Of a DNA stretch of 64,000 bases, positions 1 to 10,657 are shown piece by piece. The stretch covers positions 25,961,896 to 26,025,895 of the forward strand of contig JACMZG010001863.1 of assembly GCA_018340805.1 (NCBI GenBank), given 5' to 3'. Positions within the stretch are counted from its first letter, which is position 1, and every line of letters begins with the position of its first letter. Made by a program: the position numbers and the translations under genes. Source of the stretch: Microvelia longipes (taxonomy: Eukaryota > Arthropoda > Insecta > Hemiptera > Veliidae). The notes beneath the pieces were generated by a model, which was not told where the DNA came from, made no database searches, and saw nothing but the letters and a program-made list of their open reading frames with translations.

Positions 1-1858
1 AACAATCAGATAAGCAACCTTATTTATTAAATTTAACGAAGTTACAGCGTGCAGTATAAATATATTGTCGATGCAACCACGACCTATGCGAAAGCCAGAT
101 TGTTCTTCTGGAATGATTTTATTTGTTTCAGTCCATTTACTTATTCTACTTAATAAGATGGATGAAAATATTTTTTCAATGGAATTGAGAAGCGCTATGC
201 CCCTATAATTAGAACAATCTGACTTATCTCCTTTTTTATGGAGCATCGTTAAAAAACTTTCTGACCAACTAGCGGGAACTGATCCAGACGAAAAAACCTC
301 ATTGTATAAGTGCAATAGATGGTTTAGCCAAGGTTCTGGTAGTCTGGAGAAGAATTCATATGATAAAGCATCGGGACCTGCGGCTTTACCATCCTTACAT
401 TTATTTAGAGCTTCCTTCAGTTCGCTTAGCGTTATATTACAGTCTAAGAAAGGGTGAGGAGGTTTGCATCAAGTAAGAGAACATCTAGGGTTGTATAAGT
501 CCTAGCAGGATAAAGCAAGCTTAGAAATGAATGCCAAGATGATAGGTCTATAAAATTTTTATTGACGTCACGGTTATGTTTAAATTTTTTAACAGCCGCC
601 CAAAATGGTTTTGTATTTTTTGTATCAGCAAGTTGATCAAGACACTCCCTCTCGTATTGTAATTTACTTTGCCTCAATACAGACATGTATTGCCGTTTAG
701 CATTAAAAAAATCATCAACGAGTATTCTATTTTTATGTTTATTTCTCCTACAGCGCCTAAGAGCAATTCTAAATTTATGCTTTGCTTCATGGCAAGACTG
801 GTTGAACCATGGCGAAATATCATGCGTATTTTGAAAGTTAGAAGAGGAATTATTCAAAGGTTGGAACATATATGAGTTAAGAGCAGCTTGTTTTATTGAA
901 TTTAAAAGAAAGAAGTAGCGCGGGTTGTGTCAATAAAAAACTCAAAAGAAATAGGCAAGTGTAAGAGAAAATCTTGGTATGCTAGCAAGCTGTTTTCTGA
1001 CCATATGTACTTTTCAGTAATCCTATTATATTGGACTTGAGTTGTTTGAAAGAAAGATGAGGTAGCAATAACTTCTGACAAAGTTAGTCTACAAGGAAAA
1101 TGATCTGAGCAGGTTAGCTCGGGTGAAACTTCAAATTTAGTGGCTAATTGTAAACAAGAAGGTGAAAGCCAGACATAGTCTAGTATAGAGGTACCTGAAG
1201 GGCCAATATAAGTTATTTGAGCGGGGGTATCAAGGGGTGACCTACCATTGGCTACAATAAGACCCAAAGATTCCATGAAATCTGTTATAATCTCACCTCT
1301 TTTATCCTGTCTTCCGTCGCATGTAAGCCTCAAGCTATCAAACTCACTTCCTTCTACTAAATCAAGATCTATTTCATTGTTAAGAACCCCGATTTTACAG
1401 TTGAGGTCTCCGCCTAAAACTATATTAACATTAATGTCATTGGATAGTTCGTTCTCAAGATAGTGTGCAATTCCGAAAGCTGTTCAGTTAAGTCTATATT
1501 GGTGGAAAATAAACAAAAGCAATGACAAGCACGCAGGAGGGTAAGATAAGTTTAAATACTATCCAGGCTGAAGAATTATTTATTAGAATTGGAGATAAGT
1601 TAAGCTCAGAATTAATTAAGATCATAAGACCTCCACTGGCTCTACCTCTCCTGTGTGTACGCCTTGCTTCTGAGAATAACTGTTTATGAAGACTGAAAGA
1701 AGACAAATATGTTTGACTAGGTTCGGTAAAGGTTTCTGACCAGGTTTCGGCAAAACACAGTATGTCATGAGAGCAAAGATAGCGTTTCTCATTTTTGTTT
1801 AAGTTTTTTAGGTTGTTCAGGCCGTGTAAATTCCAAAATAAAATGTTCAGATCACTGG
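1..1858 (-). pseudogene. LINE ORF2: endonuclease plus N-terminal half of reverse transcriptase (broken)
   Basis: ORF2 would nick target DNA and copy the LINE RNA at the nick. Reading leftwards from about 1858, the endonuclease opens with ILFWNLHGLNN and has the family motifs GGDLNCKIG (about 1400), SILDYVWLSP (about 1175) and CSDHFPCRL (about 1110), which hold the expected catalytic Asp, Asn and His. A basic linker (about 450-905, PWFNQSCHEAKHKFR) follows. The RT then shows KAAGPDALSYEFF (about 345-390), NYRGIALLNS (about 180-210) and EEQSGFRIGRGC (about 70-105), and leaves the window before the catalytic YADD. Frame changes near 1498, 1445, 905 and 460 mean no intact protein. The RT part (1-440) is open in one frame. 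Its first codons overlap the ORF1 stop at 1847. Confidence 0.93.
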
Positions 1859-2692
1859 TTCTAGGAAGTCAATGTTCGCTTTTCTTTTTACTGGAACTGG
1901 GAGATTTATTTTATTGATAGGTTTCTTTTTTTCCTTTAACTCTGCTAACATTAGTGTAAGGTCATGTCCAACCAATTCATTTAAGACACTAAGCGCTGGT
2001 TTTTCATTATGAATCAAGTCATAATTGTCATTCATTTTGAACTCCTTACCATTTACAATTAATGTTAGTTTGAAATCTTTGAATGACGTCACCAAATCCT
2101 TGTTAAGCTTAAGATGCTATTACGGAGAGTTCTTAGCTTTCCCTGCTTAATTCTATACGGCGTAATGATGTCTCTCTGAATCGAGAACCCAGTATCTTTG
2201 AGCTTATTAGCATTTTTCATTATTAGATCGATGTCATCGTCTAGTGGGATGTGCGCAATAATCGGTCGATTTTTGGCAGTTGTTGGTCCAAGCGGATGAA
2301 CTCTATTAAATAAAATTTCACCTCCATCAGAAAGTTTAAGTTCATTAGTACAAAATTCTTTCAATTTAATCTTTAAGTCGTCTTCTTTTTTATAAAATGC
2401 CCCTAAATATTAAATTATTTCTTCGTGATCGGTTTTGAAGCTCATACACTTCTTTTTTTAGAATTTCTTTTTCTTTATTTAGCTGTGCAATCTCTTCTTT
2501 AATATTATTTAAATCTGCTGAAACATCAGCTATTTTTGAGTGTATGCACTTAATATCTGCTTTTGTCGCTATTTGATCTATTCCTAAAGCTTCTTTAAGT
2601 TCTAGAACAGTAAGCTCTCCAACTTTTTGATTCATTTTTTTTGACGGAGTTGGATCAGGAGATCGATTTTCAGCTGGGCGCTTACCAGACAT
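1847..2692 (-). pseudogene. LINE ORF1: coiled-coil RNA-binding protein (broken)
   Basis: This is the ORF1 of the same LINE, normally a nucleic-acid chaperone that coats the LINE RNA. The first piece starts at an ATG at 2690-2692 (MSGKRPAENRSPD). It has a Ser/Pro/Lys-rich start and a heptad-like segment rich in Lys, Glu and Ile (NNIKEEIAQLNKEKEILKKE), then NRSRRNNLIFRGI, the usual entry to the RRM-like domain of L1-type ORF1 proteins. A frameshift near 2395 moves the continuation (FCTNELKLSDGGEILFNRVH) to another frame. A second shift near 2105 leads to the last piece, ending at 1847. No zinc knuckle is visible. Confidence is high for family, low for clade. Confidence 0.85.
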
Positions 2693-3445
2693 AAACACGT
2701 TACTAAGTCGACTTCTTTGAGTGCGTACAGACAGCGCTTTCTAGTAGAGAGCGAAAGAATCTATATACTGGCAGATTAAGCTGCGTATACTATCTAGCGG
2801 AATATTACAGAACTATTGAATAGGATCAGTGGCGAGTATGACTCATACAAACTTTTGTAAATAATATTGATAAATAAATGAGAGTGTAAACTTTCCACGT
2901 CAAAGAATAAGGATTACGGTTAAAGGGCACTCGGAAAACACCTTCTCATCCATGTTATTAAAAATTGATATCAATGAAAATTAACAATAATGCACTTTAT
3001 TTATGTCATTAATAAATTAATGAAAAGTTACTTTATAATAAATAAAAACAATTCTTATAGCAAACAAAAAGATAGAGTTAAGCTAGTATAAAACAATCTA
3101 TATGGTTACGATTTGCGGGTTTAACCTAACTTTATAAATGTAGGAACCCTCAGTAGACCACGCGAAAAGAATACTGGTTTGCTCAGATGTGTGCTACATC
3201 CCTCTACTCTACCCATCAGCTTACAGCGAAAGATGTTTTTAAAATAACAAAGTGAAGCTGCTATATAAGCATCATTCTAATTAATCTTTTAGTTAAACAA
3301 ATTATTTAAACAAGAATTAAATCAAACGTTTAAACTAGAAATTTAAAACAAAAATCTATGTCACCTGAATATAATACACCCCTGTTAATTATATTCTTAT
3401 ATTATGATAATTTTGTCTAACTTAGTTCTATAAACAATTAATAGT
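2693..3445. other. AT-rich sequence, no gene recognised
   Basis: The first 100-150 bases upstream of the LINE (about 2693-2840) are less AT-rich and could be its 5'UTR. The rest is A/T-rich with no convincing ORF or repeat that I can place. Confidence 0.4.
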
Positions 3446-3530
3446 GAAAAATCGGGTGCGGGGTACTTTTTTCCTCACTTCATTAGATTTGCTTCAGTCA
3501 TCCTCACCAATTTCAACTCAAGTAAATTAT
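3446..3530 (-). mobile_element. Family A fragment, internally deleted
   Basis: Read on the minus strand it ends with the family A tail (GGTACCCCG...CCGATTTT), seen here as atcgggtgcggggtac followed by a cctcactt block. It then jumps straight to the aatttcaactcaa block that lies upstream of the 5S-like segment in full copies, so the middle is missing. Confidence 0.6.
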
Positions 3531-3771
3531 TTTTCCAATTTTAATAATTTTAAAAAAAAAGGCAAAAAATCATTTTATAAAAATTTAAATAATGCTGATA
3601 ATGTAGTAAAAGTACATTTATTGGTTTAGTATGACTAATATGAGCTGAATTTTTGGGATTCAATCATTCGAAAATTAAATTTAGCCATATGTATTTATTG
3701 TATGGATTTATTTAGCTGTGATGCTACATCATAGTAGTTGATGTTCTCTCTGACTTTATCTTTAGCCATTG

Positions 3772-4170
3772 TTCTCCTAAATCTCCTGTTCAGTAGGCAC
3801 CAGGGGCAGACTGACCAGTAAGGACAAGGGTGGCAGCCCTCCTTGGGCCCCTCATTCAAAAATAAACTTAAAGAAAAATAACAAAAATTAAATAAATGTT
3901 TAACATATTTAATATTTGATATATTTCTAACACAAGAGTTAAAGGGGCTCAATTTTCTAAGGTAGGGCCTAATAAGCTCCCAGATACAAATGCTTTTTAT
4001 GTACTTAAAAATGTTCTCAATTTGCTACCTAAATTTAGGTCCTTTAAGGCTCCCGAGTGTTCTACTTTGGCCTTTAAAGGTCACAAACAGAAGTCTAGAG
4101 CCTCAAGGGGCCCTTAACATACTTAATCAGGGCCCTACAAAAGGGCCCTTGAAATGTTAAAGGGGCACAG
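3772..4170 (+). mobile_element. hAT-like MITE, second copy of the 20206-21034 family (degraded)
   Basis: It shares with the 20206-21034 element the start (cagactgacc, then ggcagccctccttgggcc), the phrase ctaaggtagggcctaa and repeated short blocks of gggccct and catacttaat. The terminal inverted repeat is not clear at either end, so this is an older, partial copy. Confidence 0.65.
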
Positions 4171-4496
4171 TTGAGAAGACTGTAAAACAAATTTATTATA
4201 ACCACTCTCTACAAATCACTAAAGTAAATTATAAAATTCACCCGTGATAGTAGTAGTTGTTGATTAGTACCGAGTAACTTCTAATGTTAACATAGAAATA
4301 AATTTCGGATGCTAATATAATCAATAATTCATGACTTCCCGCGCACGATTAGTTCTACTAAAAGCAAAAATAAAAATAATAATATTCCATTATTTTATGC
4401 ATCTCGTATCTTGTCGATCATGGCCAATTTTTCCTCAAGGTCAGGATCACAACAGGTAAATAAACACCTATTTTTACTTTTCTTATTTACACCATT

Positions 4497-4610
4497 GGAA
4501 TGTAGAAAATGTATTGTGTTTGCACTAGTATCCGAAACCGGGATTTCAACTGATTTATCTGTATCAGATGTTTTTAAGATCTCCTGAGTGGTGTTTTCTA
4601 AGTTGTTAAA
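4497..4610 (+). mobile_element. Family A 5' fragment
   Basis: It matches the family A block just after the 5' hairpin: tattgtgtttgca, tccgaaaccgggat, a 'tttttaag' stretch and ctcctgagtgg. An open minus-strand frame over 4395-4613 is partly made of this repeat and is not taken as a gene. Confidence 0.7.
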
Positions 4611-4869
4611 CAAATGTGCATAATTATCCTGGTGGTTATAGAAACCTCAAGACAATTTTCATTTAAATTTTTTATATTATAAGTAAAATTTCAACATTTA
4701 CCTAACCACGCCAAGGAGTATCACCACTGGGTGATTCCTCCTATCAAGACTGCCAAGTCACTTTTACCAACATTAGCAGTATGTCAAATACATTCATTGT
4801 AGACAATAATCAATAAAGTTAAAAAAAAAAAAAATTAAATGACATGCCCCAAAACAACTCCCCACTTTA

Positions 4870-5130
4870 AATATGTTGTAACCGGCCGTATTTTAGGTTT
4901 CCCGGTAATTTACCACCGTTTTTTGAGATCTTGGTCACAAGGGATCGTATAGGTTCTGGATCAGTTTTATTCGATTCAGCGCCCTAAAAACATTGTTAAC
5001 GACACCCTACTTAAAATTTATTTTTTATCGACCGTAGTTTTAGTTCTCAGAAATTTAATATGATTTTTTCGACATTTGACCACGGACCGATTTTATTTGA
5101 TTCAGGGTCCCAAAAGCTAGGCTTTCTCTT
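4870..5130 (+). repeat. Family B repeat (~118-bp tandem unit)
   Basis: A unit of roughly 115-120 bases containing gattttattygattcagsg, acaccctact and ttatcgaccgtagtttt appears about twice here. The same unit recurs at 31115-31375 (opposite strand) and 59400-59665. Function and superfamily are unknown. Confidence 0.65.
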
Positions 5131-5847
5131 CTTCTTCCATCCCCTCCCCTCAAAATGATTTTAATTGGTACTATTTGCAAAATTTATTACAACAAACATT
5201 GTGAATTTCCGTATAAACCGTGCCACACTCATCAACCGCGCAATTAAAAGCATTGATTCCTAGCAATCCAATCCTAGAAATCAGGACTGACCACAGGGGT
5301 TAACTTAAATGATGGAAAGTTTGGATATGATTATCGCAAGCTACTAGAAATCAGAACAGCGGAGTACCGGAGTAGACAACTCATGAACTAACCCTGGTAG
5401 CTTTCCAATAATGACCGATATTTTTTTAAGTTTAATTAATTGCCATTCATAAAACCATGGCAACAATTGGTTATGACAGTTACATTTTCTTGTTCCCTGG
5501 AAGTTTAAATACGACGAAGGCAACATGAAGGGATTCAGCAAGTTAGAAGTATGACTATAGAAAGTAAACAAAGTTAATTTCAAACTGAATAGGGACAAAA
5601 AGCGGGTTTTCCACCATTGAATCAACAGTTTTACTGTTAAACTCTCTGGGATTGACAGTGAATAGAAAAACTTGCCAACAAAAGTTTTGTTGACAAAAGA
5701 GTTTATAGAACTTGACAAAAGTTTTTTGACAGGCTTATGTCAGGTATAATAATATCAGAAAAGTACTATTTTGGAATTTAAAAACAACGAGGTTTATTAA
5801 TGGACAAACTGTTTAAGTGTTAGCCAGGTGAAACCTAGACTGCGGTA
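5131..5847. other. Upstream region of the 5848 ORF
   Basis: No repeat is recognised. A 124-codon minus-strand frame (5344-5718) has no recognisable domain and is not called. An AT motif (ggtataataatat, about 5743) and a possible 3' splice site (tgtttaagtgttag, about 5809-5822) precede the ORF; either could be promoter or intron end, both weak. Confidence 0.35.
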
Positions 5848-6312
5848 ATGTATCCTGCGGGCTTATACTTTATCTATTTTGGTTGTTCATTGATTGGCAG
5901 TATTAACGGAAAAGCCATAGATGAATACGATGACGGTGCTAATTATGAAGAAATGATAGAAATTAAAGATAACATTCCATTGAAAAATGTGGATTCATCA
6001 ATCGAGACTTCTTTCAGTGACGAGAAACCTGTGAAAGTAAAACGTTCTGATGGCAACTTGTTCAAGAACGTCCAAATGGCCAACTCGGTGCAAAATGCTG
6101 CTGTTGCTTCCGATAATTCTGACGAAGAAAACTTTTTGATGACTTTAGCTAATTTGAAAGAACTGGATTCTAATATAGGAAAGGAAGAAGTAAGACAGAA
6201 GAAAAGTCACATCCCCGACTGTAAGGATTTAAACTGTCATAAAACATTAGCACCATGTCATTTAGATCAAGACAGATGTCTAGCTGGAGGGACCCAGTCA
6301 CCTATCAAATAA
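5848..6312 (+). CDS. Candidate secreted proprotein with four-Cys C-terminus, unknown function
   Basis: I do not recognise the family. The 154-codon frame starts at an ATG and begins with a likely signal peptide (hydrophobic residues 6-18, LYFIYFGCSLIG; plausible cut after Ala23). A very acidic segment follows (residues 24-45), then a Lys-Arg pair at 65-66, a Lys-Lys pair at 118-119 and a short tail with Cys125, 130, 137 and 144 (spacing C-x4-C-x6-C-x6-C). That layout is common in secreted proteins processed from a precursor, such as peptide hormones or cuticle and gland proteins, but no named family fits. There is a stop at 6310-6312 and an AATAAA 80 bases later, so it could be a single-exon gene or a last exon. 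Its base composition is clearly less AT-rich than its surroundings. A chance ORF is possible but less likely. Confidence 0.6.
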   Translation: MYPAGLYFIYFGCSLIGSINGKAIDEYDDGANYEEMIEIKDNIPLKNVDSSIETSFSDEKPVKVKRSDGNLFKNVQMANSVQNAAVASDNSDEENFLMTLANLKELDSNIGKEEVRQKKSHIPDCKDLNCHKTLAPCHLDQDRCLAGGTQSPIK

Positions 6313-6391
6313 GACCCATGCCTGGATCTTAGACTATGTAGCATTTATTTAAAAACTTTTCTTTCACATATATTTATACCTCAAAATTAAA

Positions 6392-6397
6392 AATAAA
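6392..6397 (+). promoter_or_regulatory. Polyadenylation signal AATAAA
   Basis: A canonical hexamer about 80 bases after the stop of the 5848-6312 frame, which supports that frame being transcribed. In AT-rich DNA the hexamer also occurs by chance. Confidence 0.4.
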
Positions 6398-6645
6398 ACT
6401 AATTAAAATTGAGGTTGTACTAATTATCATAGTTTACTTGTGGAGAGTTAAATTTAAAATTGTAAAGCCTACCATTATTTACCCTTGTGATTAGCAGTGA
6501 ATTTTAATTACCGATGAGGTGTGATCTATTTATAAAGTTGGATGGAAATTCCTTTGAAAAATTGTTAATAAGTGGTTCGCATGGCGGGCCTGAAGTCCGG
6601 GGCCGATTGTATTGCACAAAATCGTTTCTGAGGTCTACCCAGATC

Positions 6646-6653
6646 ATGTATAT

Positions 6654-6718
<65 letters not shown>

Positions 6719-6719
6719 A
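6646..6719. repeat. (TA)n microsatellite
   Basis: Nearly pure TA dinucleotides with two AATA interruptions. The ORFs crossing it on both strands (Ile/Tyr runs) are artefacts. Confidence 0.95.
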
Positions 6720-6857
6720 TGTGAAATATGTATGTATTCTTCTATTCACCTCGACTGTTCAAATGCACTGCGATTTCAACGTAAGGGTTGCAGTCAACAA
6801 TACAGAAATACACTTAAAACTTTAAATCCATTTCACCGACGATTCGGTAATACTTTA

Positions 6858-6926
6858 GGGTTATCTGTAACATACAATAATAATGGCATAACAATACAAT
6901 GGTATCGAGAGACAAACAAAATATAA
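6858..6926 (+). pseudogene. Possible Penelope-like RT fragment
   Basis: One frame reads LGLSVTYNNNGITIQWYRET. This resembles the conserved 'FLD(V/L)T ... NWYRKPT' region late in the reverse transcriptase of Penelope-like elements, except that FLD is degraded. It is very short and has no flanking RT motifs, so it is a weak call; the PLE at 53477 makes it plausible. Confidence 0.3.
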
Positions 6927-7040
6927 ATTCACATTCAATAAAAAAAAATAATAATAATTTAAAAGGTATCTTACATGATTCAGTTAATTCGTAAAATATC
7001 TAGATATCTAATGAAATAATAAAAGTGTGTTAAAGTAAAG
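6927..7040. other. AT-rich spacer
   Basis: Nothing recognised. Confidence 0.3.
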
Positions 7041-7130
7041 AAAAATAAAGTCTCTCCACAAGTAACTTTGTTTATTTGCAAATTTCGCAAAGCGCTTTCC
7101 ACCTGACAAGAGGCCATCAGTGCCTGACAA
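7041..7130 (-). mobile_element. Single arm of a PLE-type foldback element
   Basis: It shares aagtctctccacaa, gcaaagcgctttccacct and gacaagagg with the left arm of the foldback at 55799-56100 but has no partner arm nearby. On the minus strand it contains CTGATGG...GAAAGCGC, a degraded version of the ribozyme-like motif discussed for the other copies. Confidence 0.6.
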
Positions 7131-7283
7131 AAAATAGGATAATACAAAATTAAAAACTCAAAGATAACAAAACTACAATTTCAGTTCACCCAGAACTGAT
7201 ATTTGTTGTTAATTCATTTAAATATCTTTTTAAAGGCAATATTTATCATTTTAGTATGTCTGTTTTTTCCGTAAAATACAGCA

Positions 7284-7365
7284 TAATGCTTTGGGTACGG
7301 GGTACCTTGGAATCCCTATCTTCACCACTTCATAATTACTTTGCTCATCCTCCCTATCTTCACCA
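7284..7365 (-). mobile_element. Family A 3' fragment
   Basis: It contains gggtacggggtacc, then a cttcaccacttc block and gctcatcctccc: the tail of family A in reverse orientation. The rest of the element is missing. Confidence 0.6.
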
Positions 7366-8145
7366 AAGAATTCAGTTCATCATATTATTTTTAATCCTTT
7401 CAAAATGTAAAAGGATTTTAGGGGGTTCTGAAGGCAGAATTACAACCTGAGGTGGTTCTTCACAGGGCTGAGTACTCTGATGATTTACATTTTTAATTAA
7501 ATCAATATTTAGACGATTTTACTCAACATTTTATTAAGACTTCAAATGAATATTTATTTCATAATTTTGATTAATTACATAAATATACTGCTCGATATTA
7601 AAAATTGTTCTCAAAATTTTTAACCTACATTTATGTTAACATAAACTTTTTGGATCAATGTATCTTTAAGCAATTTTTCGATTATAGCATATCATTCCGT
7701 AATTTATTGAGAACAAGATACGAAAAGTTACAGACAAAAAATGGAATTTCATAATATTAATTTTTTGGATTAAAGATTCCAAAAATTAATGATAGGTTTA
7801 TAATAATAATGTTTTAAAAAAAGTCTATATTAATAATTACTTATGTTGTTTTAATAATCAAGTTTTTTCGATAACTACGTGAGATATCTGTTTTTCTTTA
7901 TTGATTATTAGAATTAGATTAGGACTTGTATGATCGCGTTAAATGGTAACCTGTAGGTAGGTAGTTTATTGCTTAATTTTATTTAATAACATATTATTGT
8001 TATTATGATGTTCTAATTCGTATTATTATGTTAAATAATACTTTTTTAATTTTTTCGATTTAAAAAAATAAATAAAACGCTATATGAGATTATTAAATTT
8101 TTTATTACACCGTTCGCTCTAAAAATCTAAATCAAGATTTTGCCT
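7366..8145. other. AT-rich sequence with a short SINE-like fragment
   Basis: About 7447-7482 (cctgaggtggttcttcacag...ctgatga) resembles the 3' part of the SINE-like repeat at 37925-37985. The remainder shows nothing recognisable. Confidence 0.35.
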
Positions 8146-8525
8146 AAATTATCCGTTTCAGGTGTTTTTAAGACCTGCAGAGAGTTCTGTTTGCTGTTAT
8201 GTTTTTCGCCTGAATATCTGTTATAATGGTACTTCCACGTGTCAAGTGTGTTTATGCTAGAAATTTAAAACTTGTAATAAATTTAACCTTTACGTCTAGT
8301 TGTGCTATTCGGAATACTTTTTACATTACGTCTTAATCGTCATAAATGACTCTGCAAAAAATTTCAAATATTCGTAAAAAACGTAAAAAAATAAATAAAA
8401 TTAAATTTGGCTGACATGTAGTACTGTATAAGGGTTTTAAATGTGTCGATTTTCATATTTTAATCTGTCTTTGTTAGATTAAACACCGAGAAAATCGAGC
8501 GTGGTCTGTCAGCGGATGGGGGACT
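8146..8525 (+). mobile_element. Family A copy, old and diverged
   Basis: It follows the family A order (tccgtttcaggtgtttttaag, gttgtgctattcgga, gactctgcaaaaaattt) and reaches the 5S-like segment (aatcgagcgtggtctgtcag, then cggatgggg, about 8483-8521). The hairpin start and the 3' motif array are absent. Confidence 0.7.
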
Positions 8526-8690
8526 TCCTACTAAAGGGAGGAGGAAGGGCTTAAACTGTTCTTTTTCCTCTGAGGAAGTGCGAGACTGCAAATTATAAAT
8601 ATCGGACGCTGATAGTCTGAAGTAGAGAGGATAAGGGAGGGAAATCCGATAAGGGCTTTTATTAAATTAGGTAGTTTTTATTGCCTGATA

Positions 8691-9285
8691 TTTACCTTTT
8701 CTCTAATTTACCGTAGATATATAGGAAAAGTATTGTGTTTGTAACATAAAATTTCGAAACCGGAATTTCACTAGAGGTATTCGCTTTTTTTTATGACCTC
8801 TTGAGTGGTTTTCACAAAGTTGTCTGTCTGTATATCTGTGTGTGTTTGTTATCATCGTAGCTCCAGTGTATTTATGCTATAAAGTTGCAACTTGGTACAA
8901 GTATCAATTTTTAGCTCAAGTTGTGCTATCCGAAAAATATATTTTATTGTCGTCACTTACCGGAAATAATGATTTAACAAAAATTTAGAAAATTCATAAA
9001 ACGCGGAAGAATAGTCCATTTGAGATTAGGTACTCATGTCAAATAAGATATTAGTCATATAAGACCAACATATTTGCCAAATTTCATCTGATTTTCTTCA
9101 TTAGTTAAATTTTTATCGAATAATTTGCACAGGTTTTTTTTAAATAGTGAAAAATTATTTGAGCTGAAATTTGGTACAAGTGTATCCCTTTACGTAACAA
9201 ATAAAAATACTACATTTCGTTTTAATACAACGAGTTCATGTACGGGTATTGTTTGATCATAAATGTTAAGCTGCATCGAGCTACA
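8691..9285 (+). mobile_element. Family A copy, 5' complete, truncated in the 5S-like segment
   Basis: The 5' hairpin (accttttctctaatttaccg / tatataggaaaagt) is at about 8694-8731. The usual blocks follow, including gtgtgtgtttgtt, agctccagtgtatttatgct and ttgagctgaaatttggtaca. The copy stops just inside the 5S-like part (gatcataaatgttaagctgc, then atcgagc, about 9255-9282). Confidence 0.8.
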
Positions 9286-9496
9286 ACCTTGTATCACCTT
9301 TGATATTAATATTTATCTTATATTATTATTTAAATAAATTTTCCAGAGTTCCGTGAGGTTGTCCCACCCTCTGTACTCAAGGGCCTTAATCTGTTGCACA
9401 TTAATTTTGGATCTTAAGTAAGTCTTAGTAAGTAAGTAGGGCCCAATATTTATTTTTATTATTTATTCTGACTGGTATCACTCTTACCTCAACAGC

Positions 9497-9640
9497 CATA
9501 CTAAGCTGGGTATTAACAATTTATACCCAGAATTAATTATCTATGGAAATTAATACTCTATGCCCAGCCATAATCATTATGACTGGGCATCAATAATCTA
9601 TGCCCAGTCATAATCATCTGCGGACATGAATATACTTTAT
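9497..9640. repeat. Short imperfect tandem repeat (TATGCCCAGYCATAATCA)
   Basis: Three to four copies of a unit around 'tctatgcccagtcataatca' sit between 9497 and 9640, with a small inverted pair (gcccagccataatcattatgactgggc). Origin is unknown. Confidence 0.6.
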
Positions 9641-9657
9641 GATCAGTAATATAATAA

Positions 9658-9666
9658 TAAATATAT

Positions 9667-9723
<57 letters not shown>
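9658..9723. repeat. (TA)n microsatellite
   Basis: Nearly pure TA repeats. Confidence 0.95.
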
Positions 9724-9726
<3 letters not shown>

Positions 9727-10657
9727 GATTAGGATACATTTTCTATACACACATAGAAAAGAATATAGGTTGACAATAAGATTTTATAATAGACCATATT
9801 TTTTCATCTGTATATCCGAGTACTTTGTGGTTATATTAGACAACTATTACTTTATGAACTCATATATGTTATCGACTTTAACCTTAATCTATAATTGGAA
9901 AAAATACTTCAAATATCAAGTTGTTTATGTGGAAAAAGGTCAGCTTCAAGATATTTTACCTACAATGCTTTATATCGTATACGTGAAAACGACTGTAGAT
10001 AAATTAGATAACTGATATAAAACTGTTAAAAAATAAATTAATTAAACCTTTAAGTTAAAATCAAACAATTTCAAACAAGACATTATAAAAGGCCATATTT
10101 GTATTGTGGGTTTATATAAGCTCTTTATACAAAAAATCGTTAAACAAAATTCTGGCGCGGTGGTCCGCATGATAGGCGAATTTTCATTGGAATGCGTGTT
10201 TCTGTACTTAACATCTGTTGGTTAAGGATCCGGTTTATGCTTTATAACTTGAGCAGTTACTCAATTATCAAGCACTAATCGTATCTCTTTTTTCTGTTTT
10301 TTTTTTTCAAAAGAAATGAAGATGAGAAACCAACAGGATACATTCATAACTATCCTGTTGGTTAAACTATGCCTCTAAAATTTGCAGTGCACGCACCAAC
10401 TATTAAAATGGTGCAAATAACTATGTATATTAATGTTTAGATGGTTTCATGATTGGTTTCTTTAAAGGTTTTAGTGCATTTCCTTTATAAAATACAGAAA
10501 AAATACTTAATCAAAATATTTCAATCAAATTGAGATTTGGCACACACAAACAATTCTATTTTTAATAGAATTCGTCAACTTATCGAAACAAGGAACTTAC
10601 TAAACAATTATAAAGCACGGCTTGAGAATCGCCATATATGACGAGCCATATAAAAAC
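9724..10657. other. AT-rich sequence with a family D terminus and a small hairpin
   Basis: At 10148-10260, attctggcgcggtggtccgc opens a copy of family D (see 58809-59236), including ggtttatgctttataacttg. At 10328-10363 a 13-bp perfect inverted repeat (aaccaacaggata / tatcctgttggtt) has a 10-base loop. An 81-codon plus-strand frame (9770-10015) shows no domain. Confidence 0.45.

Larger units (their letters stand above)
1..2692 (-). mobile_element. Non-LTR retrotransposon (LINE), decayed, 3' end outside window
   Basis: Read on the minus strand, this is a LINE with ORF1 first (1847-2692), then an apurinic-type endonuclease (about 905-1858) and a reverse transcriptase that continues past base 1. 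The order ORF1, EEP endonuclease, RT is typical of the CR1/Jockey group of LINEs; I cannot fix the clade without a tree. At least six reading-frame breaks show it is dead: two in ORF1, and others near 1498, 1445, 905 and 460. The YADD box, the end of ORF2 and the 3' tail lie to the left of the window. The 5' end of the element is uncertain; some 5'UTR may extend above 2692. Confidence 0.93.

Noticed and set aside
4395..4613. 72-codon minus-strand frame with Cys-Cys motif
   Set aside because: Its first 35 codons are the antisense of a family A fragment, and its start is TTG.
5344..5718. 124-codon minus-strand frame just upstream of the 5848 gene
   Set aside because: No domain; composition like the noncoding surroundings; starts from a non-unique position.
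6504..6926. Frames of 81 and 103 codons on opposite strands
   Set aside because: They are largely Ile/Tyr translation of the TA microsatellite.
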